Of a DNA stretch of 62,719 bases, positions 62,639 to 62,719 are shown piece after piece. The stretch lies in the NCBI RefSeq assembly GCF_004349235.1, contig NZ_SMKY01000017.1:1-62719 (forward strand), in the 5' to 3' direction. The position numbers and the translations under genes are program-made. Source of the DNA: Actinomadura darangshiensis. Its GTDB lineage: Bacteria; Actinomycetota; Actinomycetes; Streptosporangiales; Streptosporangiaceae. Below the pieces are notes generated by a model that ran no database searches, was not told the DNA's origin, and worked only from the letters and a program-made list of their open reading frames with translations. How positions within the stretch are numbered: position 1 is the stretch's first letter; each line of letters starts with the position of its first letter.

Positions 62639-62719
62639 ATGTCCCAGCGGACAATCGCGATCGCCACGTCGGCGGTGGCGCTGATCGCCCTGACCGGCAT
62701 CGCAGCCGCCCCGCAGGCC
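62639..62719 (+). CDS. secreted protein, 3' part outside the window
   Basis: Only 27 codons are present. MSQRTIAIATSAVALIALTG followed by IAAAPQA is a clear Sec signal peptide with an Ala-x-Ala type cleavage region. GAAAGG precedes the ATG by about 11 nt. Nothing of the mature protein is visible, so no function can be given. Confidence 0.6.
   Translation, partial: MSQRTIAIATSAVALIALTGIAAAPQA

Overview
The window is about 62.7 kb of very GC-rich DNA with GTG and TTG starts, many 4-bp ATGA/GTGA overlaps, and families typical of soil actinomycetes: PucR, AfsR/SARP, LAL-LuxR, SCO6745-like, FAAL, and a selenocysteine formate dehydrogenase. I read it as chromosomal DNA of a filamentous actinomycete, perhaps an Actinomadura-like Streptosporangiales. 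The placement is an inference from gene style, not a search result. About 51 genes, one gene remnant and two single-gene RNA-guided nuclease elements (IscB, TnpB) are supported. No rRNA, tRNA or CRISPR array was seen.

Region 1 (1-9 kb) is catabolic and housekeeping. It holds an HSL-type esterase, a GABA-type unit (PucR regulator and aldehyde dehydrogenase divergent from gabT), a luciferase-like flavin oxidoreductase, a small membrane protein and a secreted nuclease. Region 2 (8.5-13.7 kb) looks like one catabolic island. An IclR regulator, a DctA-type dicarboxylate carrier, an SDR dehydrogenase and a COG3618 lactonase run rightward. A duplicated dimeric alpha-beta-barrel protein and a carboxymuconolactone-decarboxylase-like protein run leftward. 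The same operator-like words occur in both control regions.

Region 3 (13.8-25 kb) holds a TIG-domain membrane protein facing a nitrilase-fold enzyme, an IscB element with its presumed omega-RNA, a wHTH protein, an imine-reductase-like enzyme, a 977-aa AfsR-type regulator and an MFS exporter. A TnpB element lies upstream of the exporter, next to what looks like the last codons of a lost MocR-type regulator. Region 4 (25-32 kb) is a secreted lipase, acyl-CoA desaturase and fatty acyl-AMP ligase operon, a second PucR-type regulator, and a MarR/DMT-exporter pair with a palindromic operator over the marR start.

Region 5 (32-39.3 kb) is a selenium unit. selA, selB and selD are translationally coupled and converge on a formate dehydrogenase alpha-subunit gene interrupted by one in-frame TGA followed by a SECIS-like hairpin. 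Region 6 (39.4-46.7 kb) has a MerR/MFS pair with a 20-bp-spaced promoter, a secreted hydrolase, a MarR/SCO6745-like pair and a double-length Lrp/AsnC regulator divergent from an M20 amidohydrolase.

Region 7 (46.8-57.1 kb) is an L-arabinose regulon: LacI-type regulator, araD, araA and araB facing a second LacI regulator and a ChvE/GguAB-type ABC importer. Matching LacI-type operators overlap the -10 boxes of three or four promoters, one of which points at a small CxxC protein not known to belong to arabinose use. Region 8 (57.7-62.7 kb) is a TetR regulator, an acyl-CoA-dehydrogenase-like flavin monooxygenase, a LAL-type LuxR regulator and the start of a secreted protein preceded by an 18-bp perfect palindrome.
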